A DNA stretch of 64,000 nucleotides from Amphibalanus amphitrite (lineage: Eukaryota > Arthropoda > Thecostraca > Balanomorpha > Balanidae): positions 682,001 to 746,000 of the forward strand of contig NW_024881540.1 of NCBI RefSeq assembly GCF_019059575.1, written 5' to 3'. Below are positions 1 through 13,400 of the stretch, one piece after another. Under the pieces are notes generated by a model, which saw only the letters and a list, made by a program, of their open reading frames with translations, ran no database searches and was not told the DNA's origin. Numbering within the stretch: position 1 is the first letter of the stretch; every line of letters starts with the position of its first letter. Position numbers and translations under genes: made by a program.

Positions 1-613
1 CGAGAGGGTGAGCCTTGCACGTGCGAAATTTCGAGGGGGTACCTCCAACTGACTTGTGCACGGCACCCTACTAACCGGTCTCTAGCGATGTGCCAAATTT
101 GAGCACAATCGGCCCAGCCGTTCTCGAGATCTGGAAGCGGCACCCTGCACGTGCGCACGTGCAGAATGGGTCCCAACTGACTTGTGCACGGCACCCTACT
201 AACTGGTCCCTAACCGTGTACCAAATTTGAGCGCCATCGGTCCAGCCGTTCTCGAGATCTGGAAACGACCCCTGCACGTGCGCACGTGCAGCAGCACCCC
301 AACTCTGGCACATGGATATGCAGTGCCTAGTGGGTGCCTACCTACATGCCAACTTTCAGCGCAATCGCCCGAGTAGTTACCGAGATATTGCAACAATTAT
401 AAAACTGACACCTCTTCGTTTTGCGCGTGGCCGTGCATATGGGGTCACCCGCATGCATCGGGAATAGTCCAATACTTGGTAGAAGGAATGAAGCTACCCT
501 ACAAAAATTACCCCGTGTAAATCGGTCAAGTGGTTGCTGAGATATAAGCCTCGCAAAAGCGTCCGCACGGCCGGCCGGCCGGCCGGCCGGCCGCTCATAC
601 TCAGAAATTTCCG
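1..613 (-). repeat. Family X repeat, copy 1 (left part)
   Basis: This is an interspersed repeat made of degenerate units of about 110-130 bp, each carrying the palindrome GCACGTGCGCACGTGC and a stretch like CGGCTGGGCCGATTGCGCTC. It matches the copies at 14072-14932 and 49803-50663. It runs off the left edge of the window. It ends in a GGCC-rich run (570-592) and is interrupted at 614 by TTAA elements, then resumes at about 3323. The open frames in it are repeat artefacts, not genes. Confidence 0.8.
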
Positions 614-636
614 TTAAAGGGACCCTCCCACCTTAA

Positions 637-1315
637 AGGAAGACTGCCACCTTCAAAAAGTTTTCTCAGATCGGCCTATGATTTATTCCCTGGACAAAAC
701 AAAATTTTTGAATTCACCTGACAAAGTATCATCACGTGAATCGCGAAAAAAATTGTCGATTATCATGCAATTATCAATCGGTTAATGTCTAGCGACAATG
801 TTTACACATCACTAGACTTCAAGGTCATAAGATTATTACATTTTATTTGAAAAAGTAAGGTATTTTATGATTTACTAATATATGATTTCATAAGAAATTG
901 GCCATGTTTAATTTATTTTGCATTTAAGTTCGTAAAACATTTAAAAATCATGGCTCATTTGGAATATGGGTCTGGCCCATGTTAAACCCCATTTCCCACA
1001 CTTTTTTGGAAAAAATGAACTACTGAATATATAAGTTTAACTTTTATTTTGACTCTCCAAAATTCTTCTCTGATCTCGAAACAATCAAAGTTTTGACATA
1101 TATTTACCAAAAGATAAGAAAATTCATGTTTCAAAGTTATCGATAAACAGTAGAGATGTCGGTTTTCTTGGACTAAAAAAATGGCATCAAACTGAACTTT
1201 GGTCTCCGATTTCTCGCAAACGGGTTCGAATTTCGGAAAACCGACTTCAGTCTGGGACATAGGTGGCTCAGCTCTAGTGAAAACCGTTTTGTGGAAAAAA
1301 GGTGGCAGTCTACCT
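637..1315. mobile_element. MITE-B nested in MITE-A, TTAA flanked
   Basis: The terminal inverted repeats are AGGAAGACTGCCACCTT and, at the other end, AAGGTGGCAGTCTACCT. TTAA flanks both sides (633-636 and 1316-1319). The uninterrupted MITE-A copies at 30 kb read CACCTTAACATTAG across the same point, which is the empty site. The body is AT-rich with no ORF of note. Confidence 0.85.
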
Positions 1316-1761
1316 TTAACATTAGTTTTGAGTTGAGATAGCCAAGTTTGCGGCCAGGCTCAGAAACCACCATTTATCCTGGTCGCAACCCCCGCAGCTT
1401 TATGGTGTTCAAGAAATTTCTTCCCTTTACTTGCAGGGTGGGACCAGCGTGGTCCCTATCTCTTAACCATTACGGGAATATGATGACGTCATCAGGCTTT
1501 CGAACGTCCGTTAAATGTTTGACTAAAACGTTTTGTAGCACGCGGCGGTATATGCTGCTTTGCGCGCAACAAATGCCGCACTTTCAAATAAAGTCGCTAG
1601 GAACAGCGGAGATCCCAAAAAGTAAACAAAAGTAAAAGTCTAATATCTTGAAAACCGGTGAATATTTTTCGATGAAATTTGGTAGATATTCGTTTTTGCT
1701 CTTTCTGAACCGAGCGACATCACTTTCATGCCAATTCATTAACTTTTTTGAAGGTGGGAGG

Positions 1762-2290
1762 CAGGGTTGTGCTCGACTCAAAAAAACTTGCCGACTCGAC
1801 TCAGCATTCAACCTCAGAAAGCCCTGACTCAACTCTGACTCAAACAAGGAGCTGATTTTTTCCCTTGACTCGACTCATGACTCAAGCGGCTCAATGAAAA
1901 TATGAGTCGACTCAAACTTGACTCAAATTTTTTGTTGAGTCAAGTGATTTGACTCAAAATTGACTCAGATAAAAAAAGCTGTTGAGCGGGGGGAGGGGGG
2001 TGAAAAAGTCTGGCAACAGGGCCAGGGAAGCGGGGGTGGGGAATGAAAAGCTTGTTTCTGGAAAGTTGAGTCAGCTGACTCATGTTCCTAAATGTTTGAC
2101 TCAACTCAATGTCAAAAGTTATTTTACTGACTCAACTCTGACTCAACTCAACGCCTTAATATTTTTATCCGACTCAACTCTGACTCAACTCAACAGCTCA
2201 AAAATTTATCCGACTCGACTCAAATCTGACTCATTTGAGTCAGAGTTGAGTCAAACTTTTGACTCGACTCATGAGTCAAGCACAACCCTG
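1762..2290. mobile_element. hAT-type MITE nested in MITE-A
   Basis: This 529-bp element begins CAGGGTTGTGCTCGACTC and ends in the inverted complement. It is flanked by an exact 8-bp duplication, GTGGGAGG (1754-1761 and 2291-2298). The 8-bp duplication and CAGGG terminus fit the hAT superfamily. Its interior is mostly repeats of GACTCAACTCTGACTCAACT and its complement, so the single strand could fold extensively. Confidence 0.9.
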
Positions 2291-2308
2291 GTGGGAGGGT
2301 CCCTTTAA

Positions 2309-3322
2309 CCCTATTCCTGGCGGGCTCCGCCGGGACAAGAAACTGGCGGGGGGGCCGATTCGGCCCCCCCCCCCCTTCAGATCTCAAAAACTACACATCG
2401 CAGCGACAAACGGCGAACGGTGTTTGATAGGTCGTTTAAAGATCTACAACTTTTACATAAAACATTTTCAGGTCAGGTCAATATTGAGGTCACCAGTGGT
2501 CATCAACGATAAAATGTTTTGGAATTAGTTACCTATATAACTTTTAAACTAAGAAACATAGAGACATAAAACCAATACATTTTTTGTTGCTCTCGCCGAG
2601 GCGATGCGAAATAAGTATGTGATGACCTTCACAGGTCAATTTAAAATTTGACCTGAGGTCAAGGTCAGGTCATTCATCAATGAGGTTGTGGGGTATGGTC
2701 ATGCTGCATACCAAACGACGCGCCTTGACCAGGCGAGCAGTTTGGTACCACTTACAAGTCTTTAGCACCATCATGTCGTGATTTATTGACAGAAAAACGA
2801 TTTATGACGTCACATGACCTCAGATGACCTTTGCCGGTGCCCCTGTCAATTAGCGGCACCAGGATCATCACCGATGAGATAATCTTCCATAATACTGAAA
2901 GAACTGGGTGGTTTTGACTCGTTTACACGAAGCAGGAGGCGTTTCAATATTTTCCCATAGGCTTGCAATGTAAAGGTCACGAGTCTGGCCTGACCTCAGG
3001 TCACAGATATGAAAATTCTGAGATATACAAATTGCACATACTGGTACCCTCACTAAAGCCTGAAGAGAAGAAATTGATCGGTCAAAAACTCTAGCTCTGG
3101 CGTGATTGCAAACTTTTCTGAGGTAGGGTCACCAAACCGCCTCTGCCCTCTGGTGACCTGACCTGAGGTCAGATCAACTCAAAATTTTCAGAAATGTTGC
3201 GTAAAAGCCTTTTAGAAAAAGTCAGAAAATTTGAGCTTCCTAGCTCAAAGCGTTTGGGAGATATAACCAAAAAACCTCAGGGGGGGGGGCTCCTGAGGCC
3301 CCCCCCCCCGCCAGGAATAGGG
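2309..3322. mobile_element. MITE-C, TTAA flanked, with G/C-run subterminal hairpins
   Basis: The termini are CCCTATTCCTGGCGGG and its inverted complement, flanked by TTAA (2305-2308 and 3323-3326). The left TTAA is shared with the end of MITE-A. Just inside each end lies a hairpin built on a G run and a C run (about 2346-2373 and 3281-3310). The body has many AGGTCA/TGACCT hexamers and no ORF of note. Confidence 0.85.
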
Positions 3323-3368
3323 TTAATCTAAGGAAAGACTACGCTCGCTTCGCTCGCTCCGTAAAAAG
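3323..3368 (-). repeat. Family X repeat, copy 1 (right end)
   Basis: After the TTAA element block the sequence continues as the CGCTCGCTTCGCTCGCTCCGTAA end of family X. The pieces 1-613 and 3323-3368 are therefore one older repeat split by the nested elements. Confidence 0.65.
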
Positions 3369-4144
3369 CAGTCTTATTATGATTTCAGCGTGAATAGCGG
3401 ACGTTCCGAAAATTTGAATGGTATGCCCAGCTTTGCGCTATTTCGATCGAAAAAGTTGTTAACTCCTTCAAAGTCTGACCCAAAAGCCGTTGCAATTCTA
3501 ATCGCCACGCAGTTTTGACTACGAATTTATGTAGGATAGGAAGGTTGACCAGATGATACTATGATTATGACTCTAACGAAGTCATCTAAATTTATCGTAA
3601 ATAGGTACCCAACAACATAGATAAGATGAAGTACCTACTGTATGGTAGGTATAAACGAGTTACTCCAGCGTAACATGGCAGTTCATGTAATTGATACCAA
3701 TACGTCTGCTGTATACCGCTATATGACCCTCGCCCATACACTATGATCTACACTGCAGCTGTGATGGACACTGGCCAGGCACTGAGGAGGTGCTTCGCAG
3801 ATCGATACCGCCCTTCGGCTTCGTGGGCCCCGAGCCGAAATCGGATTAGAAGCCGGTCGGACGGGTGGTCTGCCGCTCTGACGGAGCGACACCGAATCCC
3901 ACAGAACGGGGACTGTCTTATATACCTACATATTATGCTTTTTATATGTAGTTACGTTCTCCGACTTCCATTTCTTTGCGCAACTAGTATTCATTATCTT
4001 AAATCCATCGCATGCCTGCTACTTGATTCATACCTATTTTATCTCTGTACTGATAGGCACAAGGATGCCTAATCCCAAGTGTGTGACATTTCATATGTGC
4101 GAGATCCTATCTGTACTGCCGATAATATTACGAGTCACCGCGTA
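3369..4144. other. 5' flank of the rdgB gene, nothing recognised
   Basis: This is AT-rich sequence with no convincing coding or RNA gene. A GC-rich patch at about 3771-3910 has no similarity I recognise. Confidence 0.4.
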
Positions 4145-4418
4145 CCGGCTCAGACGATAGTGTGTCCCCGTGGTCTGTCAGGGCGCGCCCGGTCGACCTG
4201 TCGCGTCTGACACCGCCCGGGGCGGTCAGGTGTCAGGTGTCGGGCGACAGGGCTGCGTGCGCAGCGTTACGGCCGCCGCCGCGGTGCTTCTGCCGGCTCC
4301 GCCCGTCGCGTGACTGGTGTCTGTGCCCTGCCGCGCTGGTGACCGCTCCGTCCGTCTGTCTGCCGCCAGCAGCGGCCGGAGGTGTGCGCTCCCCCGGTGG
4401 CTCCGCTAACCGGCCACC
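4145..4418 (+). promoter_or_regulatory. GC-rich leader, probable 5'UTR or promoter of the rdgB gene
   Basis: This stretch is strongly GC- and CpG-rich compared with its surroundings and lies directly before the start codon. The context before the ATG is GGCCACC. I see no clear TATA box or Initiator, and the transcription start cannot be placed from the sequence. Confidence 0.45.
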
Positions 4419-4496
4419 ATGCTAGTCAAGGAGTACAGAATACCACTGCCGCTGACGGTCGAGGAGTACAGGATTGCACAGCTTTACATGATAGCG
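4419..4496 (+). CDS. rdgB: rdgB exon 1 (PITP domain start)
   Basis: This exon gives 26 residues beginning [20 protein letters not shown], the almost invariant N-terminus of the family, so the ATG is secure. It ends in phase 0 at donor GTGAGT. Confidence 0.95.
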
Positions 4497-7400
4497 GTGA
4501 GTACCGAATCTGTCCCATCCTTGGGCGCCGATGACCACTGTAGTCCGGGCGCCCAAAAACCCCAATTCATCATCATCATCATCTGTCCCATCCTTCATCG
4601 TATCAGTGTTGCATCTTTATTTCTATGATTTTATCTATCATAACCTCTGGTTACGGGGTGACCGAGTGATGACTAGTAAATTGGCATCTATGCACGCTCC
4701 GTAATCGTTGGCAAAAATTTACTGAAGTGCGATAATTCTGCCCACTTATAATATGACTTAGCGCCCATGCAGTTTGGTCCCCAAACGCATACGCGCAAAC
4801 GCGGTTTGTCCAGGCTAGGCTCAAGGGTTCATTTTTGTTTGGTATTTTAATTTCTTGAACATCGGCGATTCTCACCTTCTCGATTGCACCTTTACATTAC
4901 ACACTCATCACTTGAGACACAATACACGCTCACTCTTATCTTTGAGAAAGACGCTATGCTTTTTCCGTGGGTGGGAAGAACAGTCAGCGGATACGTTTGG
5001 CTGAAAAGTGAGGATTTCCATTGCACAATGACTCATGGTTCCATTCATTGACCTATAATAAGTACTTATTATAGGTCAATGGTTCCCTGGGTATATTGAG
5101 TGAAGGGTAGGACGAACTTTGGTAGGAATTTCTAGTATAACTACTAGAAAACCTACTATATGTGGTCGGGACTAGCAAAAACTTAGTTCAAACTAGAATA
5201 TGGTAGCGCTTATGGTTGACAGTCGTGACGCGCACGTGACATTCATTTATTAAATTTCTTAAATAACAGGTTTTAGGGGCCGATTAGTGGGCAGATACAT
5301 TCAATTAGCTATTAATAATTGATTATGCAAACATTCAAGAATCTACATCATTCAATTCTAGTCGAAATCACGCGGCGCTCCCAGGAATCGAACTCACGAC
5401 CCTCAGATCCGTAGCCCGATACGCTGCCGACTGCGCTACCGGGGACCGCGCGCCGACGATCGGAGAGCCGGATCGCGGGTGCTGGCGTGCAGAGAAATCT
5501 TTACCCTGTACGCCGTAGAAGATCGGCTGGGTTTCGTGAAAAATGGTAGAGGAATTGTCGAAAGAAAATTCATCGATCTATCATTTGAGACTAAGAACCA
5601 TTGATTCCTTCAAAGGTTGACCGAGATATCGCTCGCCGAAAACAGGCCATTTAACATGTAAACCCTATGGGCTGGTAGGAAATGTACGCCGTGGAGCAGC
5701 AGTGCTACCAACTAACTTCGGCGGGGGCCGAATGGTTCCATTACTGAAGGCAGGCTTTTATTAGTCAAGCTATCTTGGTCACCAGCTCGCGACGTTTTAT
5801 GATACGTATTCCTGTGGGCGAGCCGTGATTGGGCCAGTGCTTCACGATAAAGAAAATAGTATCTGCTTGGCTGCATTTTTTTTTTCGTCATTGATAAGAC
5901 ATGTCTGATACTGATACCTTACCACCATAATGGTAACCTTTGAATAATCTCAGAACCAGTCTTCACATACCGTTACGTGCGTCATAATCTCCCGATCCGA
6001 CAATCTACGGCGTATTTTGTTACAGAAAAAGAGTCGGGATGAGACTCACGGCGAGGGCAGCGGCGTGGAGATCCTCGTCAACGAGCCGTACCAGGACGGG
6101 CCCGGCGGCAACGGACAGTACACCCACAAAATCTACCACGTCGGCAGCCATCTGCCCGGTGAGCTGCCGGTGCATACTCGCTCGTTTGGATGAGCCGAGA
6201 GGTTCTTTGGCGATTCTAGTTATTACTGATATTGTATGCGCTTACATTTCTATGCCAAATTGATTCTTAAATGTTATTTGTTAAAATTAATGATACAAAT
6301 TTCAGCGCGGTAGTGTAACACGCATGGAACAACGGCATGTTTCACTGGGCGCCCGTCATGGGTCGTCTTCGATTTATCAGTAATTTAAATACAGCAAGTA
6401 TCTTGGAATGACCCTCTAAAACAAAGGTCAGTCCTGTCATCTGCACACCAAACTAATTTAACTCCTCGTAGTTTGTTAGTGGGTGAGATTAAATCTCATC
6501 TCATACATCATTGATTGCTTGGTGCTAGGAGACTTTGTGCAGGAAATGTTAATAAGCGCGCCATCTGGCTAACAAAAAGCTAGTTTAAGCTCGTTACGTC
6601 AATAAGGGCACTCAGCTGGAGACGCCAGGCTCACGCTGGGCTCGAATTACATCCGTCGGAGCGCAGTTTTTCTCACGTCATAATGAGTTAATCAAATATG
6701 ACGTGCAGATCAAGGTTGCCAACGTTTCTGGGCGTAAATGTAAATGCTTTCAAAATTGCCGTGGGTTTACAGGTAACACCATGCTGAATGCATTGCATAT
6801 TGTCATGGCTTTTGCGACTGTCCGTTAATATTGCTTTTCAATGTGTTTTGTTCACGGATGTTTCCTATTGTGACAACCTCGTTGTACGGTGCCCTGCAGG
6901 ATGGTTCAAAAACCTGCTCCCCAAGTCGGCCCTCACGGTCGAGGAGGAGGCGTGGAACGCCTACCCCTACACCAAGACGCGCTACACCTGTCCGTTTGTG
7001 GAGAAGTTCAGTCTGGAGATCGAGACCTACTACTTCAACGACGGCGGTCACCAGGAGAATGTGTTCCAGCTGAACAAGGCCGAGCTGAGCGGCAGGACAG
7101 TCGGTGAGCGATCAGACCTGTTCTCTGGTTCCGTCCAGGCTTCGATACGTTTGTTTCACGGTCTACGCTTTTATGCTTGGTCTCTTAGAGGAGTTTGCTA
7201 CCGATTAAATATATTATTTTAAGGTAAATGGAATATTAGGCGGAGAAGTGGCCAGTGTTGATGGACTGTTTTGCGACGTGTTTGTCTGCAGACCTAATTG
7301 ATGTGGTGAGAGACCAGCTGGGCATTGGCGACTATCTGCGCGAGGAGGACCCCCGGATCTACGTGTCACAGAGGACCGGCCGCGGACCGCTGAACGATGA

Positions 7401-10400
7401 CTGGATCCAGGACTACTGGGGCGAGTGCAAGGTCAGTAATATTTGCGAATGACTGGATCCAGGACTACTGGGGCGAGTGCAAGGTCAGTAATTCTTGCGA
7501 CTTTTTTAGCGAATGTCAGGACGTCAGTGACACCACTTATTGAGGGAGTTTCAGGTCGGTGAAGGATATCATTGCGTACACGTATCTACCCCCACAAGTC
7601 ATATACTTCAATAGCTTATTTTGGTGTTTTGTCGCAATTAATTCAAAATCCAAGCGTTTTTCGGTGAAACCTCTAACTTTATTATCTGTTTATCGAAAGG
7701 GAACCCTTATTTATCACGGCCTTTGTGTTGATGCAGGGTAAGAAGACTCCTCTCGCCAACGGGAAGGCCATCATGTGCGCCTACAAGCTCTGCAAGGTCG
7801 AATTCCGCTACTGGGGAATGCAAAGCAAGATCGAAAAGTTCATTCACGATATTGGTAAGAAGAGATGTATGGTTTGCGGAAACCATTCTGAAAGAAGCAT
7901 AAACTCGTTCTCCTGTGTCAGTTACATATACCGATGTAAAGTAGAATAGTAGAGGGAATATGACAAAACATTTTTGGAACAGGTGAGAAGACGAAAAGGA
8001 AAGAGACGCCGTTCTTGTTTTATATAGTAATTGGCGACTTCCGGGTCTGTAGCATAAAGCCATCAGAGAAAGTCTGCTTTACAGACCTACCAACGCCCTG
8101 GCGAGTTCTGTCACCAAATCTCACGTATTCACCCAACGCTTATACCAGCCCTCTGCGTTTTCGCCGGCAGCGCTGAGGAAGACTATGCTGCGCGCCCACC
8201 GGCAGGCGTGGGCGTGGCAGGACGAGTGGCACGGCCTGGCCATCGACGACATCCGCCGCATCGAGGCCGACACGCAGCGCCTGCTGGCCAGCAAGTTCGG
8301 CGCCACTGAGGAGGCGGCGCTGCCGGCGCCCGGCGGCGCGGCCGACCTGCCCGACCGGCCCGCCGCAGAGGGCGCGGACGCCGACGCGCGCCGCAGGGGC
8401 TGGTCCCGCAGTAGCTCACGACTCACGCTGCATTCGCCCGGTGAGTCGCGCTGGGGTTCGGTGTGGTGCGTGATATGGAGTTTTGTAACCGTGGTCTTCA
8501 ACCCTGGAGGAGACTGGAGCGCTGACTACGGGCACCTCGCAAGAACTTGCAGTGTTTTTTTTTTTTTTTACGAAACAGCAAACATTTATGTATCATCGAC
8601 AACACGTTCTGTAGCCTTCATAGTTCTTTTATGAAGCAACTCTAGCTAGAAAAATAACACTTCATGACACGGTTTGGGACGTCACCAGGCTCCCTACAGA
8701 TAATGCAGTCGCTGCTCCTGTAAAGGTCTGTCGATTCCATTTGAGTCCGGCTCGATATGTATTTTCCCCAACGGCCACCATATCTCATTGACTTGCCCCA
8801 TTCGTCAGGCTCTGTGTCCGGCAAAGCCGAGCTGGAGGCGCAGCTGGGCAACTGGCGTATGGAGAGCATTCGCCGGGACTCCGTCAATGGCTCATCGGAC
8901 GACGAGTTCTTTGACTGCGAAGGTAAGCTATGTGACTGGTATCTATCAGTTGTGTAGGTTAGAATACATAGAAGACGTATTCAAATGTCACGCATATCAG
9001 TGTGAATAACTAGTCATTTGATCCATGTCTATTCGCATACCTGTTTGTGTGTGCATCTTATATTTGCATCTATAGTTCGTTTTTTTTCAAAAGGACGCTG
9101 GCTCAAAGTGCATTACCGAAGCTCTCACGTGAGTTTTGGCAGCTTCAGCGTCTGGCCAAGAATTTCTTACCGAAAAAATATCCGATTTCAAATTGTGCAC
9201 GGTAAGTACCCGGAAATTGTGTCCTAAAAAATTAGCATACTATGATGACGTCACTGGTTGCAGCAGGCACCCAATGTCCGTACGATTGGACAAAGTTTTG
9301 ACGAATTTGGGGGAAACTTCGTTTTTCACTGTTGCCGAGGTTATAATCGAGTAAGCGGTTTCGTCCATAATAGTTATACCTTACATTGCAATACAAGTTC
9401 GACAGCATGACGTCACCACTGTTCTCATATCTGGCTCCAAAACGCACGTATGGAAATCATCGGGAATATTTCACATGTTAAAATAATGCGACGTTCGAGT
9501 TTCTCAGGTTCAGTTTTTGCTCGTTTTGCTCGCTAAAACGCGTGCTTTTTCGAAAAACATACTTGGAGCCAGAGTCCTTTTGAAAAAAACGAACTATAGT
9601 TTAGCTAATGGGTGTCCATTTTATTGCTATTGAATTTTTAATGTTGAGAGCAGTTATGAAGTTTCAGTGTTTCACTTTTAAATCCATTGTGTCCCTCTAA
9701 TTGTATCGCCATGCATCGGCTGTGGCACAGAGCGCCATTAGTTTGACAAAAGTAGTTTAAAGTAGTTAGGCTGCTAACTACTTTGACGATAGTTTGTAAT
9801 TATCTTTGTAATGTTTTCAGGTTCAGTTTTGTGGCGTTAAATCAACTCGTAGGTTGATTTTGAGTTACTTCCCACTTATTGCCGCCTCCATAGCTTAGCT
9901 GAATTTCGTTGGAATAATGGAGAACCAAGGGTGATTAGTAGTGAGCTAACGAAAAACTAGCAGACTTTTCCAAGGTGTCTGTAATACTCACCCGCTCTAC
10001 AAATAACGAACTTCTACGAATTTGTCGCCTCTTATTTCGTGGAACGCACTCGGACCCAAAGCTCTTTCCAGATTTTGTTCTCGTGTATCATAGCTCTATC
10101 ATTGTTATCTAATGGTGTCTATTCTTGTCCATTCTATTGTTTAGCGTGTAAATATGCTCTGGCGCTCATTTCTTTAATTCGTCGCATGTGCGACGAAAAC
10201 GAACTACTGAAATTGGTGCGACCCGCTCGGGAAAAGGTTTTGCGACGGGATAGCTGATGCCTCATGCATACTATCAAATGCGGTAAATGTTGACTTATTT
10301 GGGAGCAATCCATTGTGGAAAGTATCCCCATTCCACATCATACAAGTCATTGCGTCTTTTCCAATTTTGAGGTGAAGAATGACGTTTCCCGCCAATGAAG

Positions 10401-13400
10401 CTGAATTCGATAGAGCAGGCACGCCAAGCCATGTAAGAAAGTGAAATCGAACGTAAATGCTTAGTAGGACTGTCAAAGCAACCCCAAACAAATTTTAATA
10501 GACGCACTTTCTGCAGAGTTGCTATTAGTTTGTTCGGTGATGAAAAGATAAGTGTTATGATTTGTCCATTTTGAAATATGCATTTCATTAATCGGAAAAA
10601 GCATTCAAGTTTCAACTGGACAAATCCACCGTGTAGCATGTAGACTGTAGTTTGTAGCCGCGTTGTCTATAGTCCTTTGTCAACTGTTCTATCAGAGTAA
10701 GCGTACACCAATTAGACAGGAGGTACTCAGTAGATAGATTTCGATTTATCGACCTATTGACTTCCCCTGACAGAATTTGTTTACCGTTTTTAGGTTTTAT
10801 GATCCCCACAATCAAGGGTAGGTACAATCTGAATTATTGCCAACACACACGGCATGGCCTAGTTAGTGAACAGAAAAGTGCCGCGACACGCATGCGCCTT
10901 GCTGCTCTCGTGATGGTTGTCACGAAACTGACCGCTTGGCTAACTAGTTGCTAACACTGTCTGGCGGGGGCATGCGGCGGGGTGGGTGCGCTTATTTAGA
11001 ACGATGCGCAGCTCAGAACATATGTAAATAACTCGCAACAGACGTCGTGCTGGTGAAATTGTTATCGGCTGCTCTCACATCGCGCTGGAGCGTGGCGCCA
11101 TAGTCCAGGCTGGTCGGCCGCTGCTCTGGCTGGCATGGTACTCGTCTCACGCCTGTTAGGCACTAGTCTCGCTGCTGACATTGGGCTGGGTGAAATGATA
11201 CCAACATTGCCGCATCAGGATGTAGTCGACAGCTATTTGCAGGACATGGGGCGTGCTGCAGTACTGGGTTCGGGAGTGCATGGCTGAAAAGTGAAATGTA
11301 GTCCTTCTGGACTCATCGTTTGGGAATTCGCTACGGTATTCAAACTCGAAAGTTCAGCCGCATTTGGGTGTATATTTTTACCATTGAAGGTGATTAGCTT
11401 CAAATGAGTCACTTTTTTGTCCGAATATACGGAGGCTTGATAGCTGCGGCGTAATCCTTAAGACTGACTATCTGGAGTCGTGATGAAAATATGAGACTGG
11501 CTCGTGATTGAAACAGGGAGATTTCCAGTACAACAAGGTACGTTGAGTTACTGTATCAGTATAGACCTCTGAAATACACGGAGGTTGAGTTCGTAAGCTG
11601 TTTTTTTTTTCTAAATGCGAAACAAGTGTAGGCAATAATACCGAGAATTAATCCGCACGGTAACAGTATCATCAACTTGAGTGTGCGTTGAGCTATGTAG
11701 CTCATTAGCAGAATATCAGTTACCCCTGCCGCTGAGGCGCTGCGACTGTATCGGGCCGGGCGGGCGCCGGCTGAGTCGCGGGGTCGGTGGTCTGCCGGCC
11801 GCTCTGTGCCGTCTGCGTCAGCCCGGTCCCGTCCCACTGTCCACAGAGGAGGTGGTGGAGCGCACCACGCTGGCCCGCTGGAGCAGCCTGGAGCTCCTCT
11901 CCGACCCGCCCGGAGCCACCAAGGACGGTGAGCGGGGACCGGAGGAAACAGACAGGCCACTGCGCGCCCGCGGTAGTCATGTCATTGTCATTTGAAACAT
12001 TAAGATGAGTGTGGATAATGCAACAGTAAGTGAAGGAACCAAGACCAAGGGGCGGACTCAACTGACCAGAATATTTCGCAGCTAATCCCTAAAATATAGC
12101 GTCTAATAGGAATTATATTTCGACTATAAGCATTCGATGTTCTAGCTAGCTCAATAAATGAATCCTTCGTTTAAATTTAAGGACGACTGGCACGCATCTA
12201 ATTCGCTCGATCAAGAGGACTGGTGGAAGCCACATAGACTTCTCGCTGCAGTCATGGGCGTGAGGTAGGTGTGCTGTCCGTATCATACCTGTATGGGCCG
12301 ACAGAGCTGTCGGCGTCGCCGGGCCTGCTCACCAGCCAGCCGCCGGAGCCCGTCAGCTCGGGCAGTCCACAGCCCGGCTCGGCGGTCGGCTCCTGCAGCT
12401 TTGAGATCCTGCTGCTGGTGCTCCACTCGGGCAGTGTGCTCGGTGAGGACGGGACGAGGGGCGAGGGATGGTGGCGTCTGGTAGGGTCACTTAGGTGCCG
12501 AGAGCGAGCCATGAGTATGACGGAAGTAAGGACCAATAATGGGCTCTTGAGCGGTATTTTTTCGGTGGATGCATTCACAAGCATAAACGGTGTAACCGAA
12601 TTTCCTCTATCTTTGTGGTTACATTGATGTTAAAACAGTTGCACGTCTACGAGTCTTCCTAGAGTCTAGACTAGAGGCGTACTCCCAGTTCGCCTCCAGT
12701 GCTCACGCTCTCTCCGTGTCCCGGTCAGACGCGCACACGGACCGCGGCACGAAACGCTCAGACATCACCACGTTCCGGGCGTCTGTGGAGGCCATCGTGA
12801 CGCAGCACTACCCGGCGCTGCAGGGCCGTCTCTGCATCCGACTGGTACCCTGTCCGTCAATGTGCGCAGAGGCCATCTCCGTCCTCACCAGGTCAGAGCG
12901 GAACGAACGACGCATTTACAGAGACTCATGACTGTTGACATTAAAAAAACGGTTTGGAATCCAAATCCGCGCTTCTGGTCGTCTGCGACTCCAAAACTCC
13001 AAACTCCAAATTGTGTATGATCTCGGAGTTGGTCTTTAATTTGGTGGTAATTATAGTGTTGTATGGGGATAATTCTCGACAGTCATATCGGACGCGTCGC
13101 TAACATTCCGCCCTACATATGCTCCGGCAGCCTGTCGCCGTACAGTTTCACGACCCCGTGCTCTGGCGGCGGCGGCGGCGGCGGCTCGGACCAGTCTCCG
13201 CCGTCTGCCACCGACTCGCTGCCGATCGGCGCCATCCCGCTGCTGGCCGCCGCCGCCCCCGACCACCGGGAGGCGGTGGCCCAGGTGGCCTCCGAGATGA
13301 ACCGCGTCTACCTGGAGTTCGTCCGCTCACCGGCCGGCGCCGGCTTCCAGGGACAGGTCTCCATCATCGGTGAGGCGCTGCAGTTTAGCGGTCTGTTCTG

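Larger units (their letters stand above)
618..2304. mobile_element. MITE-A copy with nested insertions, TTAA flanked
   Basis: The termini are AGGGACCCTCCCACCTT and its complement, flanked by TTAA at 614-617 and 2305-2308. The body matches the 479-bp copies at 30348-31308. This copy is swollen by two later insertions, at 637-1315 and 1762-2290. It has no coding capacity, so it would need a transposase supplied in trans. TTAA duplication is typical of piggyBac-type transposition, so the class assignment is inference from the target site. Confidence 0.85.
4497..6025. other. rdgB intron 1
   Basis: The intron holds a 36-bp palindrome at 5046-5081 and a tRNA-like sequence at 5375-5447. No other feature was recognised. 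Confidence 0.7.

Noticed and set aside
5375-5447. Functional tRNA-Arg(ACG) gene
   Set aside because: Boxes A and B and the anticodon loop are good, but acceptor and T stems do not pair. Called a tRNA-like relic instead.
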